Of a stretch of DNA of 64,000 bases, positions 1 through 13,100 are shown piece after piece. Every line of letters begins with the position of its first letter. The stretch's first letter is position 1. A program made the translations under genes and the position numbers. The stretch comes from Malachius bipustulatus (lineage: Eukaryota; Arthropoda; Insecta; Coleoptera; Melyridae). Where the stretch lies: positions 11,594,001 to 11,658,000 of the forward strand of contig OU342635.1 of the NCBI GenBank assembly GCA_910589415.1, read 5' to 3'. The notes beneath the pieces are model-generated. The model was not told the origin of the DNA and searched no databases. It saw only the letters and a program-made list of their open reading frames with translations.

Positions 1-3000
1 GCAGTTATTCTATTTCACAGGCGAGATGAACGAGAGCTCAAGTTCCACTCGAGTAGAAGGGCACTGCTGACCCTGCTGAGGAGCTGGTCGGGGATTCTGC
101 ACTTCTGTAGCCCCGCCAACAAGATTGGCTTGAAGGCCATCATACAGGCCTTGTACCTAGACCAGCTGGAAGTGAGGGTATGTAAGAGCCCCTCAACTAT
201 AATATTTAAAAACTATTTGGAATATCATTTTGAAGAAGCTGGTTCATAAGAATTTTTTATCTACAGAAGGGAATTCTGGATCTCCTGTATGATCTATTCG
301 GGCTACAGCAGCCTGAATGGACAGATGAGCTCTCGGTTGCCTTACAGGCAATCGATCCTTCTGAACCTCACGGTAGCTGGCGTTTGAATGAAGGTCACGT
401 GGCGGCAGAGGGTCGTGCAGTGCTGCCTCATCTGGCCGCCTCAACCCCTGACCTGTTGGAGGCCCACAAGGCTTTGCTGTTACAGTGTCTTCTCGCCGAT
501 GGACTCCTGCCGGCTCTCGCCAGGGTTATAGCAACCGGAGACACATTTATCAGTGTACGTGCTACGGTCTTTTTAGGTAAGTAGGCCGATTAAAAAAAAA
601 TTTAGTTAAAGTCCTGCAAAGCTTCTTCTTGCTTTGTCACATTCGTTGTTATACTTTTAGGTGAAATCCTACGCCTGGTCCAATACCTTCTGCCATCTGA
701 ATCGGGCAACTTCAGTCCTGAGTTGCCGTCATTGCTGGAGTATGCTGTTACCAACAAACCCCAGGCCTTGACTGCCATCGCAGCTTTGCAACAGTTTCAT
801 AAGTAGGTGTTGGGTAATGTTACACCATCGTGACCTTCGTCTTGTTAATTTTGTGTTCTGAGGTCAGATTGCTTGAAAATTAATTCGAGCTACACCTCTG
901 TGACATTCTACGGTTTTTGAAATTATAGATTATTGAAGAAATGCCCGGCCTCCAACAGTCTGTTCCTAGATTACATCATAAGAAGCGGTTATTATGTGAA
1001 TTGTCCACGTAAAGATACTTACGAGAAGATATTCAAGCACAGATGCGACGAGAGGAGGAAGCCGAAGTTGCCTCAGGTATTTTGATTCCGCCGACTAGAT
1101 CTACATTTATTTATTTCATGATGTAATCTTCTTACCTGATTAATCTTAAAATTTCAGTTCATTGCAAAAGAGGAAGAGAACAGCATTAAAGAAACTGGAA
1201 TACTGACAGCCAAGGATGCTTACACCTGGGACTGGAACTTGATAAAAATATTATTAAGGGTAAGTGTCGATCCATTCCTGCTAGTTATCTGAAAAAAGCC
1301 AAAGTGCGAATGGCTAACTGATTGGATTTCAGGTTGACACAGATTTCAAGTTTGATCTCCTGATACCAGCGCATCGAGTGTTTTTCGAGCAGCTGATCGC
1401 ATTCTTCACTCCCTCCTCCAACCGTTACTCGCACATGGACCTGATCGGCGGCTCCCTGGCCAAGCAGGCCACTCCCGCTTACACCCTCGCTGCCATAGAT
1501 CTCATCCACTGCCTAGTCGATATGCAGGTTTGATTGTTTATCTACGTTAACCTCAAAAAAACTGAAAGTGTATTGTTGCAGGACTCCGAGGCAAGTAGAA
1601 TGTTGATCGGGCTCTTCACGGACATCCTTTACCACGTTCGCGCCATCCGGGCCGGGAAGAGTGTGCACGACTGCCTCTTCAGTCCACAGCACATGCTGAA
1701 CACTCAATGTCAGAGCTATTTTCTCTTTATCGGACGTCTAGGCACCGCCCAGACTGGCGCTAATCTCCTCAATTCCATCCACATGTACCAGGAGTAAGTA
1801 CTTTTTAACGCGTTGTGATTGTGTAAAGACAGAATTAGGAAAACTACGCTCAATCAAAATTCCCTCTTATCAAACTGGAAAACCCACAACATTCACAAGA
1901 CTTTGGAGTGCAAATTTTGGGAAATCAGTATGCAATAAGTCCAGAATTGTCAATCGGTAAGCTGTAACCTGTCACAAACACCAGGAATTTTTTATCTCCA
2001 GAAAGTACCGATGATGGTTTTCCAAAAAAAAGCCAACTACACAAAAACGCTATTTTAACCTGACATGCAGGCTCTTGAAAATACACAAACATACCACCAA
2101 ATCTGAAAATAAAAGGCTGAAAAATTTCCATTATCACGTTATCTAAAAAACAAAAAAATCTGTTTGCAGACTGGAGGAGCTGTGCTGCTGGACCCACCAT
2201 GACTGCTACCTGAAACTGACCCTTGCCTCCTTGGACCACTCCCAGCCCGGTCCCGCTCGGAGTCTCCTTGCCCGCGTTTTACAATGTCCGCTAGAGGCGA
2301 GCCGCCTCTACGCTACCCGCTTCCTCTCCGTCCTGCTGCGGGCTGGGGTGCCCGATGTCTCCACCTGGGGTGTGCGACTGCTGGTTGGGCGACTGAGTGA
2401 CGCTTCCGCGCTGGTGAGGGAGGCTGCCCTAGATGCCCTCAGTGAGGCATGTGAGGTGAGGGAGGCATTGGAGACGCTCATCCGGACCGACGGCGGGGAG
2501 CTGGCCAAGACGGGAGATCGAGGTGTGCTTCTTGGTGTTAGGTGAGTGAAATTTAGGGAACGAATTCGATTTGATAACTTGTAGCCTGAGCGACATGCCG
2601 CAACTATGAGTTTGCAACAAGTTTTGACGTAAATATTGAACGTAATTATTCCAAGTTTATTTGCGTTGGTTCCCAGAGGTATACACCATGAAAATTCACA
2701 TCCCAAAGAGATAAACTAGTTGTTATCTGTACATGGGTCTGGTATATTTATACAGGGTGTTAAGAAAATGACGGATAAACTCTTTAGTACATTGTAGGGG
2801 ACACTCAGTAGAGCACGGGAAAAATTTGGTGAGAAAAAAATGCCAAAGTTAACACTTTACTATCTTTGTTTTTCGGTATTTTTCACTAAAAAAAAAACAC
2901 TATCGAACTGTCAAAACAGAATCAGTAAGGTTAGAGCCATCTGACATTTTATTTTTTACAAGGGTCAACACAAATCATATAAAATTAAAAAGTACAATAC

Positions 3001-6000
3001 CAAATACCAGCAGTTATCGTGTTAAACGTTGCCAAATTTATTGTTCGATATTTCTGAACAATGTGGTGGTCTGCTTTCAGATTTTTATCCGTGCCTCTGG
3101 GATTAGAGAAAGCTAGACAACAAGGTCGGGTGGAGGAAGAGATCGCTCGCTGGGAAACCACCATGAATTTTCGCTACGTCCGCCTACTTGAGGAGCTGCT
3201 CAATAACGCTCTCACCTTGAATCAGTGTTCTGAAGATGGTGCGTTCGACGCCAGGTAAACTCCAGCCGTTTTGGTCTATACCTTATCAACTTCAAATTGT
3301 CGGTAATCACTTTCAACATAGCAAATTGATGATGATTAATGACAAATTGAGTGTTATTAGTGCCAGTTTGAAGTTGAAAAGGTATAGTTCCCTGAAATAC
3401 CTTGTCGTGGCTAGATTTAATTAAGATTAATTAAATATTAGTAATTACAGAGGCACTTCTTTGAACCTGGACCACTTGGGCAACGGCAAAGAGCTCTATG
3501 TTCCGCCTCACCTGTACGGGCAGCTCTCCCAGCTTCCGGAGGGTTTCCAAATGATCATGGAACATGGCTCCGTCAAGAATATGATTGAGGTGAAGCTAAA
3601 ATTTCAGTTTTACAATCATATGTTCTTTATATTTTATGTTTTGTTGTTAGACAGTGCATCTGGGACATTGCTCCACGGACACGGAGCTGTTGCGGTTGCG
3701 GGCAGCGCTGTGGGCCCTGGGGCACTTCAGTCTCTCCACGCAGGGATGCCAACTCCTAGGAGAACAGGGAGTGTTTGGAAATGTAGTGGCGCTGGCGCAG
3801 GGTTGTCCTGTTTACTCTGTCAGGGCTACCGCTTATTACGTCATTAGTCTCATTGCCACCACTCCCATGGGTGCCGATTCCCTTTTGCCATTCGGTACTG
3901 TTTCTCTTGACATGATCTTTTTTCTTAATTTCAACATGTCATCTATCCTTAGGATGGATATCGACGAGGCATGATCGACATGACATGTATCCGTTTATTG
4001 AGGAGACCTCGCCTGAAGGTGAGGTAGGAGCGGAATCTGAGTGGTGGGAGGGTTCAAGTATTGCCGAGGATAGCTTCTACTGTATTGAAGAGGATGGTAG
4101 CTGCTCGCCTGGATTAACTGAGGTCGCAATGGGCAAAACATCGATGCAGAAGCCACAAGGGAGCCACCAACGCTCCCTCTCCGAGACTGCCACTTTGGAA
4201 TTTTGCAAAGATTTGTCTGGGCATGGAGATCAGAGCGGTAGACGTTTTCAAGGACACGAGGATGCTATCAAGGAAGGTTCCCCATCCCACCTTAATGATG
4301 ATGACTTCCAGTCTAGGTAGTAGTTAATAGAGTAGTAGTAGTAGTTCTGTTGGGAAATATAAAAGAAAATTACTTATGTCTTGCATCCTTTCAGCGAGCA
4401 AACAGCTGTGACATCGGATAGTGTAATCCCTAGCTCAGTATCCTTCACTCTGGGTGTCGGAACCGGGGAAAAGGTTCGAAGACACTCGGAATCTTGCAAG
4501 CATACACCTCCCATGCATAGTGAGTTTGCTTCCTTATCTATTGCTGCTGATCGAACTGACACTTCTGCTAATACATTACAGGGAGTGACCGGCGGTTGCA
4601 GTCACTGGACCGACGAGATGTAGCAGGATATGCAACGCTACGCTCCCTTCGTTCTCCAGGTTCCGCAGGCCCTTTATCTTCCTATCGTCACTCTCTCCCA
4701 CATCATTCTCCCGCCAGGCCCACCAGGTTAGTATCTTCATACAGTAGTATATATCAGAAATGACTGTATCAATTTCCAGGATAACTCGCATAAGCAACGA
4801 CTATCTGGCAAAAATGAGCCTGATGTCTCTCTCCAGCATCAAGAAGTTCCAGATGAAAGGCGATACGAAGCACAAGAAGCAGGGCTATCTGGGTATTTGT
4901 TTGCCTGTCGATATCCTGCAGATATTCCCCGAGGAATCCCGGATAGAAAAGGAAGAACCTGCAAGAGATAAACACCGAGCGGAAAGTATTGAACCACAGG
5001 TAGAGAGTGAATTTCAGGTCCAGGAAGAGGGCGGGGAATGTCAGATGTCTTTGAAGAAACCCCAGAAGTATTTGTTCCATGATACAGCGAATTGTTTGAA
5101 GTGTTACGCTATTGACATTAAAGCTGTCCAAAATTCTGGTAAGTCTCCAAAGTTGTGATCAAAAGTCTTTGTTGTCATTGTGCCATAATAGTCTTGTATA
5201 GTTTTCACATCTCAAACTTATTTTTGGTTGCCATAAATGACATTATATTCATTGTGTTCCATTAAATCCTCGACAGTGTTATTTACGGCAATGAGTGGGG
5301 TTCGTCAGATGCCCCGAACTTAGGTCCAGTAGCAACTGATCTATTCTGTCGTACATCCCATCAGCCTGGACCTCCACTTTGGGATGTAGGTTTTGTCTCC
5401 TCTTGGTTCATATGTTTAAGCCCAGACCCTCTTATCCCCTGGCCTGTGAGACATGACCACAGACACTAGAGGGTCCAGTGTTTGTGTTTAGTCACGATAC
5501 CTCAACTAGGCTGGGGAAAGTTGGTCTACGGCGATGACTCTGAGGCTTCCAGAGAAACTTTCAATTCAGTGATCCAGGTCATCACTGACTTTACTTACAT
5601 TCACTGCAAGGCCATTCCCTATCCACCATCTGGGTCACACCCATTTTTATAGCTTCTTAAAAATGGTTATCTTTAGTTTGATCAAATAATCTAATTTTAG
5701 ATGGTTATATTAGCCTCGCCACATGTTGCAATTGAATATTTTCGGATCTTCTCCAAGTTGATATCATCATACCTGTTCCCTAACGTGTTCCCAGGAGGAG
5801 CAACTGAAATCCTGCGCCAAACAGAGCAGTTAGCGAATCCTGGATGGAGCGAGCAGGTGAAGCAGGTTCTGATCGCACGACGACTGCGAAACCCTGAAAT
5901 CTTCCGGGATGCGTGTCTCTACTCGGAGGTGAACCAGTTAATGGCAACACGTCCTTATCGTGCCCATGCCCGTCGTCTCCTGCAGGAGCTCTTCTTCGAT

Positions 6001-6328
6001 CTACCTCCACCTCAGACAACTGTGCACGTGTCAGCAGCCGGAGATGTGTCACCTAACCAGTCTCCTCTTAATCAAACCATACAGGTGAGCTCCTGATATA
6101 TTCAATGATATGGGGTATTACAGAAGTAGTTTTGGGTTACAGGGAAGAGAAGAGTCGATACTACCGCTACCGAGTGAGTCATCATATGAAAACTTGTCTA
6201 GTAATGGTACTAGAGGAAACGATTTGCCGACTAAACATGCTACGCAGAAGTTAACTTCATCGATCAAGACACTGGAGTCTTTGAATCTTAAGTACAAAGA
6301 AAATAAGTTTCCTATTAAGGATCTTTAA
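1..6328 (+). CDS. rictor: Rictor, TORC2 subunit (5' end outside window)
   Basis: Rictor is the defining scaffold of TOR complex 2, which phosphorylates AKT/SGK-type kinases. Seventeen exons can be read: 21-177, 267-576, 661-802, 929-1076, 1158-1259, 1333-1527, 1582-1793, 2170-2541, 3081-3254, 3451-3589, 3651-3894, 3953-4316, 4395-4519, 4582-4726, 4780-5138, 5795-6084 and 6143-6328. All introns are GT-AG, and the phases close to 1220 codons plus a TAA stop. Recognisable family blocks are the helical-repeat segment around RELKFHSSRRALLTLLRSW, the DGWISTRHDRHDMYP block opening exon 12, a Ser-rich low-complexity middle (exons 12-14) where the family carries phosphosites, and the C-terminal block DACLYSEVNQLMATRPYRAH followed by ARRLLQELF. 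AATAAA overlaps the stop region at about 6326. The gene converges on DCTN1. The start and N-terminal domain lie upstream of the window. Confidence 0.95.
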
Positions 6329-6410
6329 TAAAGTCTATGTATATCTATTTAAACGGTAGTTTAATTACTAGGGATTTTGATTGATGTGTGTAGGCTTTCA
6401 CGGCTGGCTT

Positions 6411-6503
6411 CAATTGAAATCAGAGTTGATTCCGGGCTGCTTTGCCATGGTCCATGGAGATTTGCCCCGGAGCAAAAACAGGAATCAACTTTGATTTCAA
6501 TTT
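6411..6503. repeat. Short foldback around CCATGGTCCATGG
   Basis: The left arm AATTGAAATCAGAGTTGATT pairs with the right arm AATCAACTTTGATTTCAATT. The centre (GCTTTGCCATGGTCCATGGA) recurs as a partial copy near 23425-23450, so this looks like an interspersed family rather than a chance hairpin. Confidence 0.55.
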
Positions 6504-6604
6504 GGTGACATATTTCATGATTTTTTTATTTTATTAGTCACTTAGATTATTAGATTCTTTGTGAGTGGGCCATTGTGACACCTCCAACTACGACCGAAGG
6601 TCTA

Positions 6605-6900
6605 TTGTGGGTGTTTGAACTTCGAAAATTGAGATTTTCACTTGTTTATAACTCACAAACTTCTCAGTTTAAACACCAACTGTAAAAACCAGTCTTATTT
6701 TTTCTTCTCAGACAAAAATGCAATAACATAGGAGCATTCCATTTAAAACAAACACATAACTTTGATATGCTATTGTCTTATGGGACATCTGCATACTCCA
6801 AAATTATTTTAAATTAATATTGTGTCCTGTACTTGAAATTTGAATTTTTTTTTTAAATCCATCGTTACTTCATCCAAGGATTGTGTTTTGTCCGGTAATT
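6605..6900. repeat. Interspersed repeat, linear copy A
   Basis: The block runs from GAACTTCGAAAATTGAG through CAATAACATAGGAGCATTCC to a stretch ending near TGTCCTGTACTTGAAATT. The same ordered blocks occur at 15238-15510 and, as a palindrome, at 40545-41000. This is non-coding MITE-like sequence lying just after rictor. Confidence 0.7.
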
Positions 6901-7193
6901 GGATTTTTATCTGTTGGGCAATGAAGGATTATTATTACAACTAGATAGTTTTCCCATATGTTTATGTTTACGTAATAAATACCTACAAAGAAAAAAGGAA
7001 AGGTAACGGAATGTAGGGCACCTTATTTTAATTCAAGCAACTCCTGTGATCAAAAGAAAAAATAACTTTTAATAAATCTGCAAAAATTACATGATTAACG
7101 CGATTAAAATAATTATTATATTAAAATAAATATCACTAACTTATATAAAGCAAAAAATTCAATATTAGTTACCAGCATTATCCACTAAGCCGA

Positions 7194-10100
7194 CTATAAT
7201 GATACTGTTTGTAAAATTCTTCGCAAATTAGTGAAATCTAACTGGAGGTCTATAATTTTCGGTTCCTCACTTGATGGAAACAATTTTTTGGGAATCTTGA
7301 TAAAGCCAATATTCACCGCCTTACTTTCATTGAGGGCCTGGAAAATAAATTACAACATTAATAAGAGTAACAAAAAGTGCTAATCCCTCAAGAGGAATCA
7401 CAGATATAAGATTATTTTCTCCGGATAATGGTCTCGCAAATGTGCAAAAAATATAATTCTGATTAAACGATCGTTTCAATTTTACTGTGTATTGCTGTGT
7501 CATAAGGTTTGAAAGGAACTGAGTTCTTTACTCCCCTTTAAAAGCCCTCGCAAAAGTACTTGAATTTTAGAACTAAAATAAACTTTTAAATATCAATTTC
7601 AAGTTTTTGTTACAAGGTGATTCAGTAGTGAGTACTTATCATACAACAATAAAAAATAAATAAACAAAAAGAGTTTTTCTTTATGCAATAAAAGGTATCA
7701 TGTGACCCCCCCCCCCCCTCCGGATTCTACACCACTGGGTGCTTCAGTTATACCCAAAATGTGGGTTATTAAATAACAAACCTATACAAAAAAATTGGTC
7801 CACTCTGTAGGAAGATATAATAAAAAAAACTGTTCTGTAAATCAGCACACCCAATATCCTGGAAAAAAATTTCTTTCAATTTTCTCCATATTCATAATAA
7901 TATCTGCAAGCGCCTTCAACTTATGGTACTTTTCACTGGATCACCTTGTACATTCCCCTCTACATTCTCAGCTAGCCCAAATGGAAGATACCTCACACAG
8001 TGATGTGTTAATTTTGACTGGGAGTGTATGATCAATTTGATCTTCACCTGTCAATTCAGTTTACCAGACACAGTACCTTAGTCATTTCTTTAGTGGGGAA
8101 AACATGAAAATCGGCTTCTATATGCCCTCCATATTTCCTCTTGACAATTTCATCGGCAACTCTGCTCTGAAACTCCTCAGCTCGCTGACGAAGAGAAGCG
8201 ATCTTGTCTTCTTCCTCGATGAAATGCCTCTGCCAAGCTGCTGCTCTGTTACTAGATTTTAGCTTATAAATTGGTGGAAACTTGGTCGTCGCCAAAGCTA
8301 ACAGTATCTCCTGCAATCACACAATCATTTACACTCATTCGGTAATAATAATTATGCACACAGCTTACCTGTTTCAAAGCGGCCCCATCTTTGTACAGCT
8401 GATCGAGAATTTCGTCATGTCTGGTTTTGAAGGTGGGCAACGGCTGCAGGCTGTCCAGCTGCTTGAGCAACTTCTCACTCTGCAGCTTGACTCGCTCGTT
8501 GTGTTCTTGATGGAAGAGCTTCTTCAGGTTGGCGATTTCCTGGAGTAGCAGGGGCGAGTCTTTGACCATTGCAGAAAGGCTCGGACCGATAGACGATTGA
8601 AGAGACGTCAAGGCTGAACCTATAAGGGTTAATTAAAATGAAGACAGCGAATACTGGTCACCTGTAATGTTTAGTCTGGACTCACCTGAAGTGCTCTTAG
8701 TGAGTGCGGCTTCAAGTTGGGCCTTCTTAGAGACAGCCCTTAGTTTCTCCTTTAGTTCGCCCTTCTCGTTCTCTAGCGAATCGATATCGGTCTGTAGATG
8801 ATCCAAAGTCTCCTCGAATTCCTTCTCCTTCTTCCTGAAATTGTTCTGCGCCTCCTCCATCTTCCTCTGGTACTTCTCGATGGTGAGTTCATAGTCCTTA
8901 TTCACATTTCCGAACTTTTTCTCGGCGAGCTCCTTCCTTATCGTCATCTCGGAGAGTTGTTCCTGTTTCTCTTTTAGAGCCCTCTTCAGTTCCTTGATGT
9001 CCGATTCCTTGTTCTCGAGCTTGCTGGTGAGGGTTTTGGTCTGTTCCAGTTCTTTCTTGACGGTCCCCGAACGGATTTGGATGGGAGGTGTCGGCTACAA
9101 GTTCAGAAATTATGAAATACCTCAAGAAAAAGTGACAGCGAACAAAGCTTACCATTTCTTCGTGCCTGTTAGCGGTAGTAATCTCGTATTCGTTATCTTG
9201 CAAGAATTGAGCTATTTGCGTAATCTGGGTAAGAACAAAACTGAGAGAGTTCTTTATGCTTTGCACGGGTCCCAGATCATCTTGTTCATATATTTTATCA
9301 CTTGCGTTGACAGCGATATCTTTTATTTTATCCTGGGAGAGACCTTTATCACTATCTAAAATTAACGATGCTCATATGAATGCTTAAACAATGATTAAAA
9401 ATGCACTTACCGCCATCCGAATTAAGAGTGTGTATGGCTTTTTTCACAATATCCTGCAGCGTTTTGATCACTTTACCAGAGTGTTGGTAACATTGATACA
9501 AATTTTCATAGATTTCCTTGTTCAGACCCAAGTTTGCTATGTTGGTATCGGGCGGCAGGCGACGCTTTGCCAGTTTTAATTGTTGCTGCAACTGCTCGGC
9601 GACCGTAATTACATGCTGTGACAACAACCCAATGTCTCCAATGTTGGCAGACTGAAAATAATCGGAATAACAACCGACTGCTCGTTTCTCAACATTTTTC
9701 TTTGTCCTTACCTCAATAAGGGACCTAAGTACGATAGCATCTGTACCGAATACATCGCATGCGTTCACCAGACTCTTAACACTGTCCCTGAGGAGGTGCG
9801 AGTGGTTGAGGCGGGCCTCCTGTCCGAGAAGCACCGGATACAGGGTGTTGAAATAGACGACGCATCGTTCTAATGCATCCAGGGGAACGTTTTCGTCCAG
9901 TTGACCTCGTTTCACCAGTTCCACGAATCCGTCGATGACCTTCTCCTGCGCAGCCATCTCCGGATAGGTAGCGCCGACCCTCAGTAGCCCATCAGGCTGG
10001 CAGGTGTTCAGAGCGTGCACGTACTGGTTCAAGATGGCCTAGATTTGGCAATCACACACAAAAAAAAAGTCACCAGTTGTAAATATTCCTGCACAACAGG

Positions 10101-13100
10101 AAGTTATGATAACAGGCACAATAAAAAAAAATGATCAAATTGCTTCAACAGCAAACAAATGGTCAGCCTAAACAACAAAATTCTGCAGTGGAAGGTAATC
10201 CTGGAAGAGGTCTTGCCAGATGCTATTTTTTTATGTGTCTTTTATCTTTTTCATCAACAATGAAAAGCAAAACAATTCATTTTTGGACTGGGTCTGAAGA
10301 TTATCAAAATACAAAATTTACATTTATTGAACTGAATCAATATGCCATCAATATACTGAATTAAAAGATAAATAAAATGTACCTACCTGTAATGCATATA
10401 TGTAGAAACTGAGCCTGCATCTGAAGGAGTACTGTTCGACGGCATGACCCTTAAGCACAGTGGTCCGATCGATTTTCTCCACTTGCGGGAACTTATCTTT
10501 CATCTGACTCAACAAGATGTCGGACTTCTGGATCAGTCTGGGTATTAGTAATAAAACTAGCACAGCATCGTAATCCCCTAAACAAACAGTAATAAATATT
10601 AAATTCTTTCCTCTATGGATCAAACCCACTGCCAATCTCACCTCCTCTGGTCATGAAGGACTCCGGCATGTACGACGTGAGGTAGCTGATGTGCTGCTGC
10701 AGCTGGACCACGTCTATGCGTCTCAACTCGAGGTCGATGGCCTTGGTGTGGGCCCGCGTTTCGCTGAACATCTTCCCAAAATCGGCAATCTCCGGCAGAG
10801 CCGTGACAGGACGGCTGGTCTCCTGCTCCAGGCGTCGCTGAACCTCCAGGCTCTGCTCCTGCAGCCGCTGCACCAGACCGCGGAACTTAGAGATTGTCTC
10901 CTCGCGGTCAATTATCGTCTCGAGGGCGGCATCTCGTTCGCGAAGAGCCTGGGAAAAGGAACTTGTATCTTAAAGGTGCAGTTATTCAATTTTCATAAAT
11001 CACATCTGCATGTCTCTTCATAAGTTAATGTCTCTCAAAATTCGGCTGCTCTGTATGCGTGATGTCATAATGACATGCCAAGTCGATTCGGGAGCCTAGG
11101 TCTAGGGAATCAATCATTAGTAGGGATTTTCAACGCTTCTGATTGATATGTGACAGCATCTTTAAAAGTTGTCAATTTATGAGTAAAAAAATAACTGTTA
11201 CCTCTCTGGTGGTCGCTTGTGCGAGATCCAGTTCTTCCCTTAGATCTGCTTCAAGCTCGGCGTTGCTCTCGACCAGCTGCTCGTTCATGTCCTGCAGGGC
11301 CTCCAGTTCAGCTACTTCCTCCTGCAGCTGGGTGACTTTCTCCTCAAGAGTGAGCTTCTGTTCGCCCAGCAAGACCACCATCTCTTCAGCACCCAGTGCA
11401 GCATCGACCTGGACAGATCAAATGTCTTATAGTGTTTCACATCGAATCTCAACATCACGTTTCTCCTTCTCTGACTGCAAAATCTTAATCATTAAACAAA
11501 TCTGTTTTGGATTTATTTATGAAAATATTCAAAACTTAAGCCGACCTGTTCTTGGAGGTCGGCGATCTGTTGCTCCATTGATTCGACACGAGCACTGAGC
11601 TTCTCCTTGGTTTTTCCTAGTTCGGTGATCTCGGACTTTTTCTGGTCAATGTCCTTCAGGAGCTTCTGGTACTCGTGCTTGTCGTGGGCCATCAGATCCC
11701 TTAGACGGACTAGTGTTTCTCTCAGCCTGGCATTCTGCTGCTGCAGCTGCTTCATCTCATAGGTCGACATTGTCTGTTCTGTACTGCCCGAAACTGTTCC
11801 TCCCACTTTAAAATAAAATAAACGATTAGCAAATTTATCAATGCACCAACAAATTTTAAATAAGAGGAAATTCGACATACACTTCTCAGCCATTTCCGTT
11901 TTCAGGATCTCCAAATCCAAAGTGACCTCTTCCAGGCGCTCCTTACAAGCGTCGAGTTCGAGCTGCAAAGTCTCGGCCTTCTCCTCGGCCATCTCCTTAT
12001 CCAGGGCCGCCATCTCTGCAGCTTCAGCCAAATCGGCTACATCTTCAGCGTGGCTTTCCTTCGCCTCTATCGCTTCCCGTGCCTCCTGCTTCGCCCGCTG
12101 AAGTTCCCGCTGGAGATATGCTTGGTTCTCCATAATCTTCGACTTGAACTCCAACAGCTGATCCAACTGTTAAAGACAACAAAATTAATTCTAACGTACA
12201 CCGTAGGTGATAAAAATTAGCTTCTATCCCAGAAAGCTTCCGGGATGGTGAACAACAAAAAATACAAATGCAACCGGGCCTCCAGGTTCTTAATAATGCC
12301 CTACCTGAATGCGGGTTTTGTCATAATCTTTCAATCTCTCCTTGTCCTCCTGCCTTTTCATTTTCAATGTCTCCATTTTCTCATTCAAATCCCTAATCTG
12401 CAGGTTCCTGTTTTCAATTTCCTGTTGCAACTGGAGTATGCTCATCTTCTCTTCGACGGAAGTGATCGGAGTAGTGGTCGTTGTAATGGACGTTCCCGGC
12501 GTAAACTGTGGCTTGAGAGTCTCCACAAAACCAGTCTAAAAAAGTAAAGATTCAAATGATAATCATAAGGATATTTCAGGTGCAGACATGTTACCTACCT
12601 CTACAAATGAAGCCCGTTTAGGTATCTGGCTGGGTTGTTCCGACAGATCGGTCTTTTCGGTGACCGGCGACGCGAGATGGCTGCGACTGCCAGTAAGAGA
12701 TTGCCTACTCCCGGCCAGCGATTGTCTGCTTTCGGAGAGGGACTGGCGACTGCTCGCCAACGACATGCGAGAGCTAACATGCAAACAACGGTAAAAATAA
12801 TAACGAAATTGTGAAGTTGTAAAAGGTTCTCTTAACATATTAACATGCAACAATGCATAATCTAAGTCTACAGTCTACACAAGGTCTGGGATTTAAACTA
12901 CAAAATTTACAGACAGTGCATTTTACTGAGGCCAGACATTCCTTGAAGTCATCACAGCTGTTGCTCAAAAAAAGTTTTTCCCCTTCAGAGTGGAATTTCT
13001 ATTAAGTCTTGCTTCAGTAAAATGCTAAAATGACTAGACTAAATTATAATATCGACACATAAGCGAAAGTAATCTAGAAAAGATATGCGAGTACGAACAA

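Larger units (their letters stand above)
6329..7193. other. Convergent intergenic spacer, rictor/DCTN1
   Basis: This AT-rich spacer holds two repeats. At 6411-6503 a short inverted repeat has arms AATTGAAATCAGAGTTGATT and its near reverse complement around CCATGGTCCATGG. At about 6610-6900 there is a linear copy of the same sequence found at 15.24-15.5 kb and in the 40.5-kb foldback. No ORF of interest was seen. Confidence 0.6.

Noticed and set aside
4520..4623. Continuation of rictor exon 13 past 4519
   Set aside because: The open frame runs on to 4623, but a GTGAGT donor at 4520 and an acceptor at 4581 restore the family reading frame and match exon 14. The run-on is intronic.
5701..5794. 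Rictor exon starting at 5701 after CTAATTTTAG
   Set aside because: Joined to the phase-1 donor at 5138 it hits a TGA after about ten codons. The acceptor at 5794 restores the frame and leads into the conserved C-terminal block.
7700..7720. CRISPR-like or regulatory C-tract
   Set aside because: A simple poly-C homopolymer in an intron. No repeat-spacer structure exists anywhere in the window.
8994..12539. Plus-strand ORFs of 60-151 codons opposite DCTN1
   Set aside because: They are antisense shadows of coiled-coil exons (Ser/Leu-rich translations), with no start context or independent splice logic.
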